NCBI RefSeq assembly: GCF_013385425.1
Contig: NZ_JACAQA010000028.1
Coordinates: forward strand, 105,795 to 169,794
DNA from: Pseudomonas gingeri
GTDB taxonomy: Bacteria > Pseudomonadota > Gammaproteobacteria > Pseudomonadales > Pseudomonadaceae
Reading direction: 5' to 3'
Length of the DNA: 64,000 nucleotides
Below are positions 8,840 through 17,404 of this stretch, piece by piece (the first letter of the stretch is position 1; each line of letters begins with the position of its first letter). Under the pieces are notes generated by a model. It had not been told where the DNA came from, made no database searches, and saw only the letters and a list, made by a program, of their open reading frames with translations. A program made the position numbers and the translations under genes.

Positions 8840-9626
8840 ATATTTCCCTATATTGATGTGAGTTTTTTAATTCATTACTCCTGACAGGTGCCTGCTGAGC
8901 GCGCCGACCAGGAAATATCACTTTTCAACCATACCTAATAAACTAGCGATTACCAGGATTATGCTTCCATACACACCCCTATTATAAGCCACATAAAATC
9001 GTGAAATAACGGGCAAGAAAAAACAACTCGAGAACAGCCACCGTTCGACTCAAACAATATTGGCCGAACCCATCAGCGTAACTTTAGCGGACCGACGATT
9101 AATTCGAAGTTCGAGGCGAACAATGCGCCTCGAACAGGATAAGTGCGGGGTATTAAAGGCGCAAGAACCACAGCTTAACAACATCATCACCTCACAATTC
9201 CCTGTGCATGAAAGGGCTATAAAACCAACGAGCCATTCCTGCAATTTTCCATATGCAGACATTTAGACACACCTCATCAATGCGCGTCAACGGCTCGCTC
9301 TAATTTTCCCAGGACTTAGTGGAGGGTATTTCTAAAAAACCAGGTTTAAGCCCAACAATCTCGACACCCTTTGGCATAGAACCTCCGGACATGATGGCCA
9401 TTTTTGTCAATGCCCATTCATTGTGCGGCGTTAGAGCACAGAGACTTTATTTCCTCTTATTTGGACCACGACTGGGGGGAACCACAATACCCGCATCAGT
9501 CTGATAAGCTGCGATTTATTAAATTGATGCTCATACAAACACTCCATTCCCCCATTTTCGAATGGTCTGACGAACAATCTCAATGATCAGCTCGATCAAG
9601 CCGGCGACTGGCTCCGCCTGGCGCAG
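8840..9626. other. Gene-poor AT-rich stretch
   Basis: About 790 bases with no convincing gene. Short open frames occur on both strands (for example 9060-9266 + and 9319-9504 +) but lack ribosome-binding sites and protein-like composition. The first 100 bases should hold the promoter of the small secreted protein gene. From about 9404 onward, short stretches in two shifted plus-strand frames look mildly protein-like, ending with QRNMLLSITGWDFEATHY and a stop at 9750-9752. This could be a decayed gene. Confidence 0.5.
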
Positions 9627-9833
9627 TCAGAGCAAGCCGCTGGCTGCTTGCCCGAGCTGATTGTCCTGCGCTCCAGAGATGAGGTGCAGCGGAATATGCT
9701 GTTGAGCATCACTGGATGGGATTTCGAAGCTACACACTATCTGGAGGTGTAGCTCACTCAGTCCGGTCGACTCTTCTTCCTTTGCCTTGGCCATTCTCGC
9801 GTGGTTCGCTGCGATTTCATTGAGAGTTGACAC
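9627..9833 (-). CDS. Doubtful small ORF, 68 residues
   Basis: GTG 9833 is preceded by GGGAGAT at suitable spacing. The product starts MSTLNEIAANHARMAKAKEEE, which looks like a small cytosolic protein with a charged helix. The opposite strand across the same bases (9582-9752) is also open and mildly protein-like, so the coding strand is uncertain. No family was recognised. From 9834 to 10122 I see nothing else supportable. Confidence 0.25.
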   Translation of the reverse strand: MSTLNEIAANHARMAKAKEEESTGLSELHLQIVCSFEIPSSDAQQHIPLHLISGAQDNQLGQAASGLL

Positions 9834-10122
9834 GGTACATCTCCCGGTGACTGACCAAGCGTATCGCTGGAGTCCTGAAGCATTGATTGGATTGCTGCCG
9901 CGTCAGAATTACGTCGTTCCGGGGCTGCTACGCCCCTCCTCTGCAAGCCGCAAGCCAGAGAGGGTCGTGCATTGCGCGCCAGGTTTTTAGAGGCGACGAA
10001 TGGTGTCGCGGCATTATCCATAAACTCGGGAGACGTTCCTGTATATCAGCCCGGTATGCAAAGAACGCGAGTATCTACCGGCCAGAGTTCTCCTTCCTTC
10101 ATCAGAGGTGAACGTGCGACAG

Positions 10123-10419
10123 CTATGCTGTTCTGGCGAGCTTGATCGCGCTTTCGGGACATGCCGTCACGCAAAGGCCGCACGACCGGCAGGCATCCGC
10201 GTTAGGCGTGTACGCGACTTTCATTCCATGCACTCGTAGTTTGAGACGGTGCATCAAGCCGAGGTCAAGGTAGTCGACCTCGTCGATGCGCCGAATCTCA
10301 AACACATTCTCGGGACAGACCTCGAGACAATCGCCCTTACCTTCACAACGCTTCAGGTCGACGATTGGCGCAATCACGCCCGGCTGCTGTTTGCAATTGG
10401 TCTTTGATTTCTCGGTCAT
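10123..10419 (-). CDS. Ferredoxin-like iron-sulfur protein
   Basis: A 98-residue protein starting at ATG 10419, after GGGAGA; the longer frame to 10647 is an antisense artefact of the gene upstream. The second cluster motif is complete: C77-x2-C80-x2-C83-x3-C87-P. The first is C25-x5-C31-x3-C35-P, with Lys28 where the middle cysteine of a classical 4Fe-4S motif would be. It may hold a [3Fe-4S] cluster, as in seven-iron ferredoxins, or an unusual cluster. An insertion of about 40 residues separates the motifs. Its start overlaps the end of the upstream membrane protein gene by four bases, so the two are co-translated. Its electron partner is unknown. Confidence 0.85.
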   Translation of the reverse strand: MTEKSKTNCKQQPGVIAPIVDLKRCEGKGDCLEVCPENVFEIRRIDEVDYLDLGLMHRLKLRVHGMKVAYTPNADACRSCGLCVTACPESAIKLARTA

Positions 10420-10730
10420 GTTCGATCTCCCACGTGCCGACCCCGGTCCGATCGGCAGGTCGTCTGAAATTGCTCCCGCTCTTCGGGCGTCATGGATTCC
10501 CATTTGCGCCAGTGACGTCGTTCGCGCCGGCCGCCGTGTCCGCGAAATCCGCCAAACAGAATTCGGCTCAACAGCAGCAAGCCCAACGCATGTGCGAAGT
10601 CGATCTCCCGGGCTCCGACGAATAGCCCCGGCATCACCCAATTCCATAGAACCATGACCACCCAGCCGAGCACGCCTATAGCCAACACCACCAGGAACGC
10701 CTTACCCACCAATCTGATTCGAAATTTCAT
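10416..10730 (-). CDS. Small membrane protein linked to an ECF sigma factor
   Basis: A 104-residue protein with GAGGAG upstream of the ATG. Hydrophobic segments lie at about 8-33 and 45-60. They are followed by a glycine/arginine-rich stretch (FGGFRGHGGRR) and the segment WESMTPEEREQFQ. I recall small proteins with this TPEERE-type tail lying beside ECF sigma genes in proteobacteria, where they may act as partners or regulators; this is from memory and was not checked. It lies 12 bases after the sigma gene and overlaps the ferredoxin gene downstream. Confidence 0.65.
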   Translation of the reverse strand: MKFRIRLVGKAFLVVLAIGVLGWVVMVLWNWVMPGLFVGAREIDFAHALGLLLLSRILFGGFRGHGGRRERRHWRKWESMTPEEREQFQTTCRSDRGRHVGDRT

Positions 10731-10742
10731 CCGTCAACTCCT

Positions 10743-11297
10743 CTAAAATCCCAGTTCGTCGTAAATAGCCCGCAGCCGCTTGCGCAGATGCAGAACTGCG
10801 TAGCGTTTGCGCGCAAGCAGCGTATTGAGCGTGACACCGGTTTCCACCGCCATATCCTTGAAGGACTGCCCCTCTAGCTCGTGCGCAATGAATACCTCAC
10901 GTTGATTCGGCGGCAACTCCTCGAACGCATCCTGTAATGCCTTGAGCAAAAGCGCTCGCGCATAGGCGGCCTCGGGACCACCGTCTCGTGCAGGCAGGGC
11001 AAGGTCCAAGCGATACTCACTGCCAGGGTCATCCTCGTCGCCAGACAGTTCTGGCAGCGGCTGCTCTTTCTTCTTGCGAAAGCTATCGATGATGCGGTTT
11101 CGTGCGACGCGAAACAGCCACGCACTCGCCTACTCGATCGGAGCTGGAAGTCGGTACGCCTGCACGAATTCATGGAATACATCCTGCAGGATGTCCTCGG
11201 CGTCGCCCGGATCCCGTATTCGACGCCGGATAAAATTGGCGAGCCTGGCGCGCTCACGCACCACGGTTGCAGTGATGTCTCTGTATCGTTCGGTCAT
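10743..11297 (-). pseudogene. ECF sigma factor interrupted by an in-frame amber codon
   Basis: The frame encodes a normal ECF sigma factor of about 184 residues. Region 2 (residues 1-80) includes DAEDILQDVFHEFVQAY, then a region 2.4-like segment AWLFRVARNRIIDSFRKKK. Region 4 (about 115-180) includes LPPNQREVFIAHELEGQSF and a helix-turn-helix. Codon 56 is TAG (bases 11132-11130), in the same frame on both sides, exactly where the family context (PIE-x-ASAWLF) suggests Gln. One C-to-T change from CAG would produce it. The start was taken as ATG 11297. The product would be a 55-residue stub unless amber is suppressed or translation restarts. The rest of the gene and its operon are intact, so the loss looks recent. 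Confidence 0.8.
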
Positions 11298-11957
11298 CGT
11301 GTGCGCAATTAAGTGGCTCAATACGCCTGAAGACGTTTCAGAAACGCAAATATTGTGGCCGATTCGAAAAATCGAAGGTCCGCTTCAAGTCGGGTGCAAC
11401 CGACTGCACCGGTCGAGGGTCGAGCAACGTTCGTGACTGGTTGTTTCGAGTCCAGGTTGAAGAAGAGAATTCAACCCGGGAAAGGCGCAACACAAGAGGC
11501 CACGCAAAAAGCTTCCCGCCCGAACCAATCATTGTAAAACTGCGCCTGGCCGAAGTGGCCATGAGCAGCGGCAAGCCCCCCAGTTGTCCTGCAAAAAAGC
11601 CAGCCTCTCAGAGCAGAGCTACAGAAGCGTCTACGGTGATGGCACCTAGGTAATGATATAGACTCGAGTGTCTGGCATGCCTTACCCTGCGGGTTTGCCA
11701 CGAATAGCCGCCCGCCAAGGCTATCCGGAAAATAATCGGTTAGAAGCCAGCTTTCTGAGGCATCTGCAACAGTTGTTGATTACGGTGCAATACCGAGAGG
11801 GGGTCATGCAGTCCACCGTCCAACTGATCACTCAACTCGGCAAACAGCATAGATAAAAATGCATAAACAAAAGCGCCACTCGATTGAGTAACGCTTTTGT
11901 GAAAGCGCTGAGAGCATTGATTGACGCGTCCGAATCAGCTGAGTCGGACGCTTGCCA
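11298..11957. other. Intergenic stretch with no supported gene
   Basis: About 660 bases between the broken sigma gene and the Dabb gene. Several short frames are open (11441-11653 +, 11471-11701 -, 11668-11856 +). None has a good ribosome-binding site or a recognisable product. The first 100 bases should carry the promoter of the sigma operon. The last 90 bases hold the inverted repeats described separately. Confidence 0.55.
11867..11951 (-). terminator. Two inverted repeats at the end of the module A operon
   Basis: ACAAAAGCG (11867-11875) pairs with CGCTTTTGT (11892-11900), and GCGTCCGA (11926-11933) pairs with TCGGACGC (11944-11951). Both follow the last gene of the long minus-strand operon. 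The second lies 6 bases after its stop codon. T-tracts are weak, so the first may act as a second stop. Confidence 0.55.
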
Positions 11958-12260
11958 CTACTGGACGACGTAATCCACCTGATGCCTGGCGATCCGTGAG
12001 TTGCCCAAGTCATTGCGTACCCTCAGGTGCTCAGGATGCGTGGCATAAGCCTCAAGCGCTTCAGCGGACGCGAACTCGGTATAGAGCACTACGTCACAGG
12101 CATAATCGATCCGGCTGATATCGACACCGACCTCGATCTTCAGCAGCCCCGGAATCAATCCGGCCAACCCTTCGAAGCGTTCCTTGAGAAACTGGCACGC
12201 CTGGCGGTTGCTCTCCGGCGTCTCCCCCGCAAGGTTCCACATCACAATATGTTTGATCAT
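11958..12260 (-). CDS. Dabb (stress-responsive alpha/beta-barrel) domain protein
   Basis: A 100-residue dimeric alpha/beta-barrel protein that begins MIKHIVMWNL, the usual first strand of the Dabb family, and contains the CDVVLYTEFASAEALEAYATHPEH segment in two conserved pieces. GGAGACC precedes the ATG. Family members include small stress proteins and a few enzymes such as polyketide cyclases. It is the last gene of the operon, 36 bases after the sugar permease. Its position beside dehydrogenases and a ring-cleavage dioxygenase makes a small isomerase or dehydratase role possible, but no catalytic residue can be assigned. Confidence 0.8.
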   Translation of the reverse strand: MIKHIVMWNLAGETPESNRQACQFLKERFEGLAGLIPGLLKIEVGVDISRIDYACDVVLYTEFASAEALEAYATHPEHLRVRNDLGNSRIARHQVDYVVQ

Positions 12261-12296
12261 CGCGGTCTCCGTGCGGTGTCATCCCGGCCTGACATA

Positions 12297-13490
12297 TCAA
12301 CCCTTGCTTTTCTGATAGACATCTACGAATACCGCCGCGAGCAGCACAGCGCCCTTGATCATTTGTTGGTAGTCAATGCCGATGCCCATGATCGACATGC
12401 CGTTGTTCAATACACCCATGATGAACGCGCCAATGACCACGCCCACCACCTTGCCGACGCCGCCGGAGGCCGACGCGCCGCCGATGAACACGGCCGCAAT
12501 GACGTCCAGTTCAAAGCCGGTGCCGCCACGCGGTGTCGCGCTGTTGAGGCGGGCGACGAAGATCAGTCCGGCCACGGCGGCCAGTACGCCCATGTTGACG
12601 AAGGCGAAGAAGGTCACCCGCGCCGTGTTGATACCCGACAGCCTGGCCGCCTTGAGATTGCCGCCTACCGCGTAGATCCAACGACCGATCACGGTGCGGT
12701 TCATGACGAAGGTGTACACCCCGATCAGCACGCTCATGATCACCAGCACTGTGGGGATGCCGCGGTAGGTCGAGAGCAGGTAGCAGAAGTACACAATAAG
12801 GGCCGCCACCACGCCGTTCTTCAATGCAAACAGGGCCAGAGGCGCAGCGCTGCCGCCGCTTTTCAGGGTGCGCGCGCGACTGCGATATTCAACCACCCAG
12901 AAGGCCACGGCCACCGCGATACCCAGCAGCAAGGAGGTAATGCGCAGGTTTTCATTGGCGAAGACGTCGGGGATGAAGCCCGAACTGATCGCCGAGAACG
13001 CCGGCGGAAACGGCCCTATCGACTGCCCTTGGGAGATGGCAATAGTAGCGCCGCGAAAGATCAACATACCGGCCAGGGTGACGATGAACGAGGGCATGCC
13101 CCAGACAGCTACCCAGTAGCCTTGCGCGGCGCCGATCAGCCCACCACAGAGCAGGCAGATCAGGGTCACACTGAAGAAATCCAGGCGATATTGGACCATC
13201 AACACCGCCGCGATCGAACCGATCACGCCGACCACCGAACCGACCGACAGGTCGATATGCCCGCAGACGATCACCATCAACATACCCAGCGCCATCACCA
13301 CGATGTAGCTGTTCTGCAGCAGCAGGTTGGTCAGGTTCAGCGGCTGCATCAATGCCCCGCCGGTGGCCATCTGGAAGAACACCATGATGACGATCAGCGA
13401 GGCCAACAGACCGTATTCACGGGCGCCACGCTTGAAGGATGTCAGGGCATTGGGTTTGTTGGATGCGAGAGGCATGCTGACTTCGCTCAC
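12297..13490 (-). CDS. Sugar ABC transporter permease, MmsB/GguB/XylH type
   Basis: A 397-residue inner-membrane protein of the ribose/xylose permease family with about ten to twelve hydrophobic segments. It has the typical GHIDLSVGSVVG motif near residue 80 and the YAVGGNLKAARLSGI loop at about 285, which contacts the ATPase. The length fits the ChvE-associated MmsB/GguB group, longer than ordinary RbsC (about 320). Its ATG overlaps the ATPase gene stop by four bases. With the two upstream genes it forms a complete importer for monosaccharides or related polyols. Confidence 0.92.
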   Translation of the reverse strand: MSEVSMPLASNKPNALTSFKRGAREYGLLASLIVIMVFFQMATGGALMQPLNLTNLLLQNSYIVVMALGMLMVIVCGHIDLSVGSVVGVIGSIAAVLMVQYRLDFFSVTLICLLCGGLIGAAQGYWVAVWGMPSFIVTLAGMLIFRGATIAISQGQSIGPFPPAFSAISSGFIPDVFANENLRITSLLLGIAVAVAFWVVEYRSRARTLKSGGSAAPLALFALKNGVVAALIVYFCYLLSTYRGIPTVLVIMSVLIGVYTFVMNRTVIGRWIYAVGGNLKAARLSGINTARVTFFAFVNMGVLAAVAGLIFVARLNSATPRGGTGFELDVIAAVFIGGASASGGVGKVVGVVIGAFIMGVLNNGMSIMGIGIDYQQMIKGAVLLAAVFVDVYQKSKG

Positions 13491-15022
13491 TGGATCACCT
13501 CGTTTTTCATGATTGCGTGCATGATTTTTTCCTGCGATGCCTCGGCGATCGGAAACTCGCCGACAAAGCGTCCTTCGTTCATCACATAGATACGGTCACA
13601 GGTGCCGAGCAACTCCGGCATTTCCGAGGAAATCATGACCACGCCACGACCTTCGCTGACCACTTGATTGACCACCCCATAGATCTCGTACTTGGCCCCC
13701 ACATCGATACCGCGGGTGGGCTCGTCGAGGATCAGTACCTTGGGATCGGAGAACAGCCACTTGCCCAACACGACTTTCTGCTGGTTGCCACCGGAAAGTT
13801 TCTCCACCGATTGGCTCACGTCCGGGCAGCGAATCCGCAGGCGCGCGCGGTAATCGACGGCCACCGCCGTCTCGCCCAGTTCGTTCATGATCCAGCGCTT
13901 GGAAACGGCGGCCAGGTTGGCCATGGAGGTATTGCGGGTGATGCTCTCCCCCAGCACCAGGCCGGCGCCCTTGCGGTCTTCGGTAGCGTAGGCCAGGCCT
14001 TGATCGATGGCCTTGCGCACCGTACCAAGGTCGACTTCGCGCCCTTCGATACGCGCCTTGCCGCGGATGTTCACGCCATAGGAACGCCCGAATACACTCA
14101 TGGCAAACTCGGTGCGGCCAGCGCCCATCAACCCGGCGATCCCCACCACTTCGCCCCGGCGTACATGAAAATTGATATTGCGGATACGATCGCGGCCTGG
14201 ACGCTCCGGGTCGCCGACCGACCAGTCCTCGACCTCGAACAAGGTCTCACCGATCTCGGCCACCCGCGACGGGTAGCGGTCCGACAACTCGCGGCCGACC
14301 ATGGAACGAACCACGCGACCCTCGTCGATCTTCTCGACACGGCAATCGATGACGTCGACGGTGCTGCCGTCACGGATCACGGTGATCTCATCGGCGACCC
14401 GGCCGATCTCGTTGAGTTTGTGGGAAATGATGATCGAGGTGATGCCACGGCCCTTGAGTTCGAGCATCAGCTTGAGCAAGGTGTCGCTGTCCCTTTCGTT
14501 GAGACTCGCGGTCGGCTCGTCGAGGATCAGCAAGCGCACATCCTTGGCCAGCGCCTTGGCGATTTCCACCATCTGTTGCTGGCCGATGCCGAGGTTGCCC
14601 ACCAGCGTCTGCGGCCGGGCGTCGAGGCCAACCCGAGCCAGCAGCTCGCGGGCCCGCAGGTGCGCCTCGTCCCAGTCGATCACCCCGTGCCGGGAGATCT
14701 CGTTGCCCAGAAACAGGTTTTCGGTAATCGACAACATCGGCACCAGCGCCAGTTCCTGGTGAATGATGCAGATCCCCAACGCCTCGCTGTCGCGCAGGCC
14801 GTGGAAGGTCCGCGGCACGCCGTCGAAGACGATGTCGCCGTCGTAGCTGCCGTGGGGATACACGCCACTGAGGATTTTCATCAAGGTCGATTTGCCGGCA
14901 CCGTTTTCACCGCAAATCGCATGGATTTCCCCATCGCCAACCTGGAGGTTGACCCCGCTGAGCGCCTTGACCGGGCCAAAGCACTTGCGGATGTCACGCA
15001 TGTCGAGAATCGTTTTGCTCAT
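13487..15022 (-). CDS. Sugar ABC transporter ATP-binding protein, MmsA/GguA type
   Basis: A 511-residue double ATPase. The start at ATG 15022 (MSKTILDMRD) follows AGGAGAGAG; the frame to 15076 adds a non-conserved leader. The first half has Walker A GENGAGKS (38-45), signature GIGQQQMVEIAKAL and Walker B LLILDEPTAS. The second half has a degenerate Walker A (GLMGAGRTEF), signature SGGNQQKVVLGKW and Walker B VLILDEPTRG. This full-plus-degenerate layout is normal for RbsA/GguA proteins. It energises uptake through the permease at 12297. Confidence 0.93.
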   Translation of the reverse strand: MSKTILDMRDIRKCFGPVKALSGVNLQVGDGEIHAICGENGAGKSTLMKILSGVYPHGSYDGDIVFDGVPRTFHGLRDSEALGICIIHQELALVPMLSITENLFLGNEISRHGVIDWDEAHLRARELLARVGLDARPQTLVGNLGIGQQQMVEIAKALAKDVRLLILDEPTASLNERDSDTLLKLMLELKGRGITSIIISHKLNEIGRVADEITVIRDGSTVDVIDCRVEKIDEGRVVRSMVGRELSDRYPSRVAEIGETLFEVEDWSVGDPERPGRDRIRNINFHVRRGEVVGIAGLMGAGRTEFAMSVFGRSYGVNIRGKARIEGREVDLGTVRKAIDQGLAYATEDRKGAGLVLGESITRNTSMANLAAVSKRWIMNELGETAVAVDYRARLRIRCPDVSQSVEKLSGGNQQKVVLGKWLFSDPKVLILDEPTRGIDVGAKYEIYGVVNQVVSEGRGVVMISSEMPELLGTCDRIYVMNEGRFVGEFPIAEASQEKIMHAIMKNEVIQ

Positions 15023-15082
15023 TTTCTCTCTCCTGCCAGGCGGGCTGCCGAACCGCGCAGCCGCCGGCACAATCACAAGCGA

Positions 15083-16153
15083 CTAGCGCAACTGCTCAGG
15101 GGTGTAGAACTTGGTGTCGTCGACCAGGACTTTCTGCCAGTTCTTGCCATCGACCAGTTGTGGGGTCAGCAACTGAGTGGGCACGATCATCGAGCCGTTG
15201 TCGTAGGACGTGGTGTCATTGACGCTTACCGCCTTGCCGCTCAACGTCGCGTCCATCATCTGTGCCGCCGCGCCGGCCAGAGCCCGGGTATCCTTGAAGA
15301 TGGTCGAAGACTGGTCGCCGCGAATGATCGACTTGATGCTGGAGATTTCCGCATCCTGGCCGGTGACGATCGGCATGGCCAGCTTGCCACTGCCATAACC
15401 CACACCGCGCAGGGATGACACGACACCGGTGGCGATCTGATCGTTCATCGCCAGTACCGCGTCGAGGTGGGCCGTACCATAGAAGGCGCTGAGCAGGTTA
15501 TCCATGCGCGCCTGGGCCTGGGCACCGTCCCAGTTCGGGGTGGCGACCTTATCGATGGCTTGCTGGCCACTGCGGATCACCAGCTTGCCGCTGTCGATGT
15601 AGGGCTTGAGCTGGGACATCACGCCGGCATAGACCACATGGGCGTTGTTGTCATCGGTGGAGCCGGCGAAGATCTCCAGGTTGAACGGGCCCTTGCCCTG
15701 CTTGAGCGCCAGCGAGTCGACGATCGACTGGCCCTGCAGCACGCCGGTGCGGTAGTTGTCGAAGGTGACGTAGTAATCGAAGTCCTTGGAGTTGCGGATC
15801 AGCCGGTCATAGGAGATGACCTTGATGCCTTTTTCCTTGGCCTGCTTGAGCACGGCGGTCATGGTCGTCCCGTCGATGGGCGCGACGATCAGGCCCTTGA
15901 TGCCCTTGACCATCATGTTCTCGATCTGCGACAGCTGGGTCGGCGCCTCGTACTGGGCGTATTGCAGGTCGGTGTCGTAGCCAAGCTTCTTCAACGAGTC
16001 GACGATATTGCTGCCATCGGACACCCAGCGGGCTTCGGTTTTCGACGGCATGGCAATGCCGATAGTGCCTTTGCTGCTGGTCTCCTGCTTGGAGCAGGCG
16101 CTGATCGCCAACCCCAACAATACCGCTGCGGCAACCTTGATAATCGTGTGCAT
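15083..16153 (-). CDS. Periplasmic sugar-binding protein, ChvE-like
   Basis: A 356-residue binding protein. The signal sequence ends in the lipobox-like LAISAC with Cys20, so it may be lipid-anchored in the periplasm. The mature part follows the ChvE/GguAB-type pattern (IGIAMPSKTEARWVSDG, VISYDRLI, YYVTFDNYRTGVLQG), a group that binds aldoses, and in some members sugar acids or cyclitols. AGAGGGCG precedes the ATG. A pair of hairpins lies just upstream in the mRNA. The true ligand cannot be read from the sequence. The operon suggests a cyclitol or an unusual hexose derivative. Confidence 0.9.
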   Translation of the reverse strand: MHTIIKVAAAVLLGLAISACSKQETSSKGTIGIAMPSKTEARWVSDGSNIVDSLKKLGYDTDLQYAQYEAPTQLSQIENMMVKGIKGLIVAPIDGTTMTAVLKQAKEKGIKVISYDRLIRNSKDFDYYVTFDNYRTGVLQGQSIVDSLALKQGKGPFNLEIFAGSTDDNNAHVVYAGVMSQLKPYIDSGKLVIRSGQQAIDKVATPNWDGAQAQARMDNLLSAFYGTAHLDAVLAMNDQIATGVVSSLRGVGYGSGKLAMPIVTGQDAEISSIKSIIRGDQSSTIFKDTRALAGAAAQMMDATLSGKAVSVNDTTSYDNGSMIVPTQLLTPQLVDGKNWQKVLVDDTKFYTPEQLR

Positions 16154-16187
16154 AACGCCCTCTTCTTTATTGTTGTTGTCATTTCTC

Positions 16188-16229
16188 AGGGACGCAGAGT
16201 CCCTTTCGGCTCAAAACGACTGAGCCGAA
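16188..16229 (-). promoter_or_regulatory. Tandem hairpins in the operon mRNA upstream of the binding-protein gene
   Basis: TTCGGCTC (16205-16212) pairs with GAGCCGAA (16222-16229), and AGGGAC (16188-16193) pairs with GTCCCT (16199-16204). They sit between the Gfo gene and the binding-protein gene inside the operon. No T-run follows on the transcribed strand. They may stabilise or process the downstream transcript to raise expression of the binding protein relative to its neighbours. Confidence 0.45.
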
Positions 16230-16262
16230 CGGGTCTCCTCGCCTATCGGGACTGCGGGTTAT

Positions 16263-17354
16263 CTACAACGCCAGCTGGACTTCCTGGCCGTTCGCATCGG
16301 CGGACTCGAACAGCGCTTCGAGGATGACGTTGATGTCATGGGCCTGGGTGGCCGGCACCGTCGAGGCGCTACCGGTGCGCAACGAGGTGACGAACGCGGC
16401 GGCCTCGCGATCGAAATACACCGGGTTGCCGATCTCGGCGATTTCCGGGGAGTAGACGGTCTTGCGCACCGCCCAGATCTCCGGGAAGCTGTTCTCGTTC
16501 CAGTGCGTCCAACCTTGCTGGTGGCCGTTCTTGCCGTCGTGGTAGAGCTTGTACGAAGCTGGCATCGGCGTGGAATGCATCACCCCATGGGTGCCATAGG
16601 CGGTGATGTCCCAGCTCTCGGTCCAGGGCATCGGGTCCCAGGACATAAAGTCGATGGTGACCAGCTTGTCGTCGTAGTTGAGCACCGCGCCCACCGCGTC
16701 CTCGCGGGCCGAGTCACTCATCTGTCCGGCAAATTTGGTGATCCGTGCGTTGACCGATTTGGGTTTGCCGAAGTGCAGCAGGATCCGGTCGATGGTATGG
16801 CAACCAATCACATAAAACGCCCCGCCTCGGTCGCCGGGCTGCTTCATATGGTTGGTATCGGCCTCATCGTGGGAGCAACCGGCGTGCGCGCGAACCTGCA
16901 AGACCTTGCCGATTTCGCCGCTCTTGAGCACCTGCTGCATCTTTTCCACCGACGGCGCGTAACGCCAGCAGTAGCCGACCTGGAACAAGCCGCCGGTGCG
17001 TTCGACGGCCTCGACGATGCGCCGGGTGTCCTGGGTGCCACGGCCCGCCGGCTTCTCGCAGAGCACGGCCTTGCCGGCCTGCAGCGCTTCGATCGCCCAG
17101 TCGGCCATCAGGTAGCTCTTGGGATGCACCAGCACCACGTGCACATTCGGGTCGGCCAGGATCTCTGCCTTGCTGCGGGCCTGCAGGCCCAGTGCATCAC
17201 AGAACGGATCGAGCAACGGGCTGTCGTCATAGGCGCCGAGAAACTCCACGTCGGCCATGCGCTGGAAGGCCTTGACCCGGCCCGAGGTGTGCGGGTGAGT
17301 AATCCCCAGGCAGGCCACGCCGATGCGGATACCCTGCTCAAGCTTGTAGGACAT
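16263..17354 (-). CDS. Gfo/Idh/MocA family oxidoreductase
   Basis: A 363-residue NAD(P)-dependent dehydrogenase. The start at ATG 17354 follows CAGGAGAATC. The N-terminal Rossmann fold begins IGVACLGITHPHTSGR, in which the usual GxGxxG is changed to a G-I-T-H-P-H form. The family lysine is Lys101 in CEKP (99-102). A C-terminal beta-sheet domain holds the substrate, with an IGCHTIDRIL segment near residue 185. Members oxidise hydroxyls of sugars, glycosides or cyclitols, often at C3. It sits between a second dehydrogenase and the transporter. Paired with the TIM barrel at 18468, it also recalls glycoside 3-dehydrogenase systems. Confidence 0.87.
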   Translation of the reverse strand: MSYKLEQGIRIGVACLGITHPHTSGRVKAFQRMADVEFLGAYDDSPLLDPFCDALGLQARSKAEILADPNVHVVLVHPKSYLMADWAIEALQAGKAVLCEKPAGRGTQDTRRIVEAVERTGGLFQVGYCWRYAPSVEKMQQVLKSGEIGKVLQVRAHAGCSHDEADTNHMKQPGDRGGAFYVIGCHTIDRILLHFGKPKSVNARITKFAGQMSDSAREDAVGAVLNYDDKLVTIDFMSWDPMPWTESWDITAYGTHGVMHSTPMPASYKLYHDGKNGHQQGWTHWNENSFPEIWAVRKTVYSPEIAEIGNPVYFDREAAAFVTSLRTGSASTVPATQAHDINVILEALFESADANGQEVQLAL

Positions 17355-17404
17355 AACGATTCTCCTGGTGTACTTGTCCAAAAATCCAAACCACTCAGCC
17401 TGCG

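Noticed and set aside
12027..15418. Two very long plus-strand open frames (12027-13589 and 13517-15418, over 500 and 600 residues).
   Set aside because: They lie exactly antisense to the sugar permease, ATPase and binding-protein genes. They are rich in His, Asp, Gln and Arg with no domain pattern, as expected from the GC skew of the real genes.
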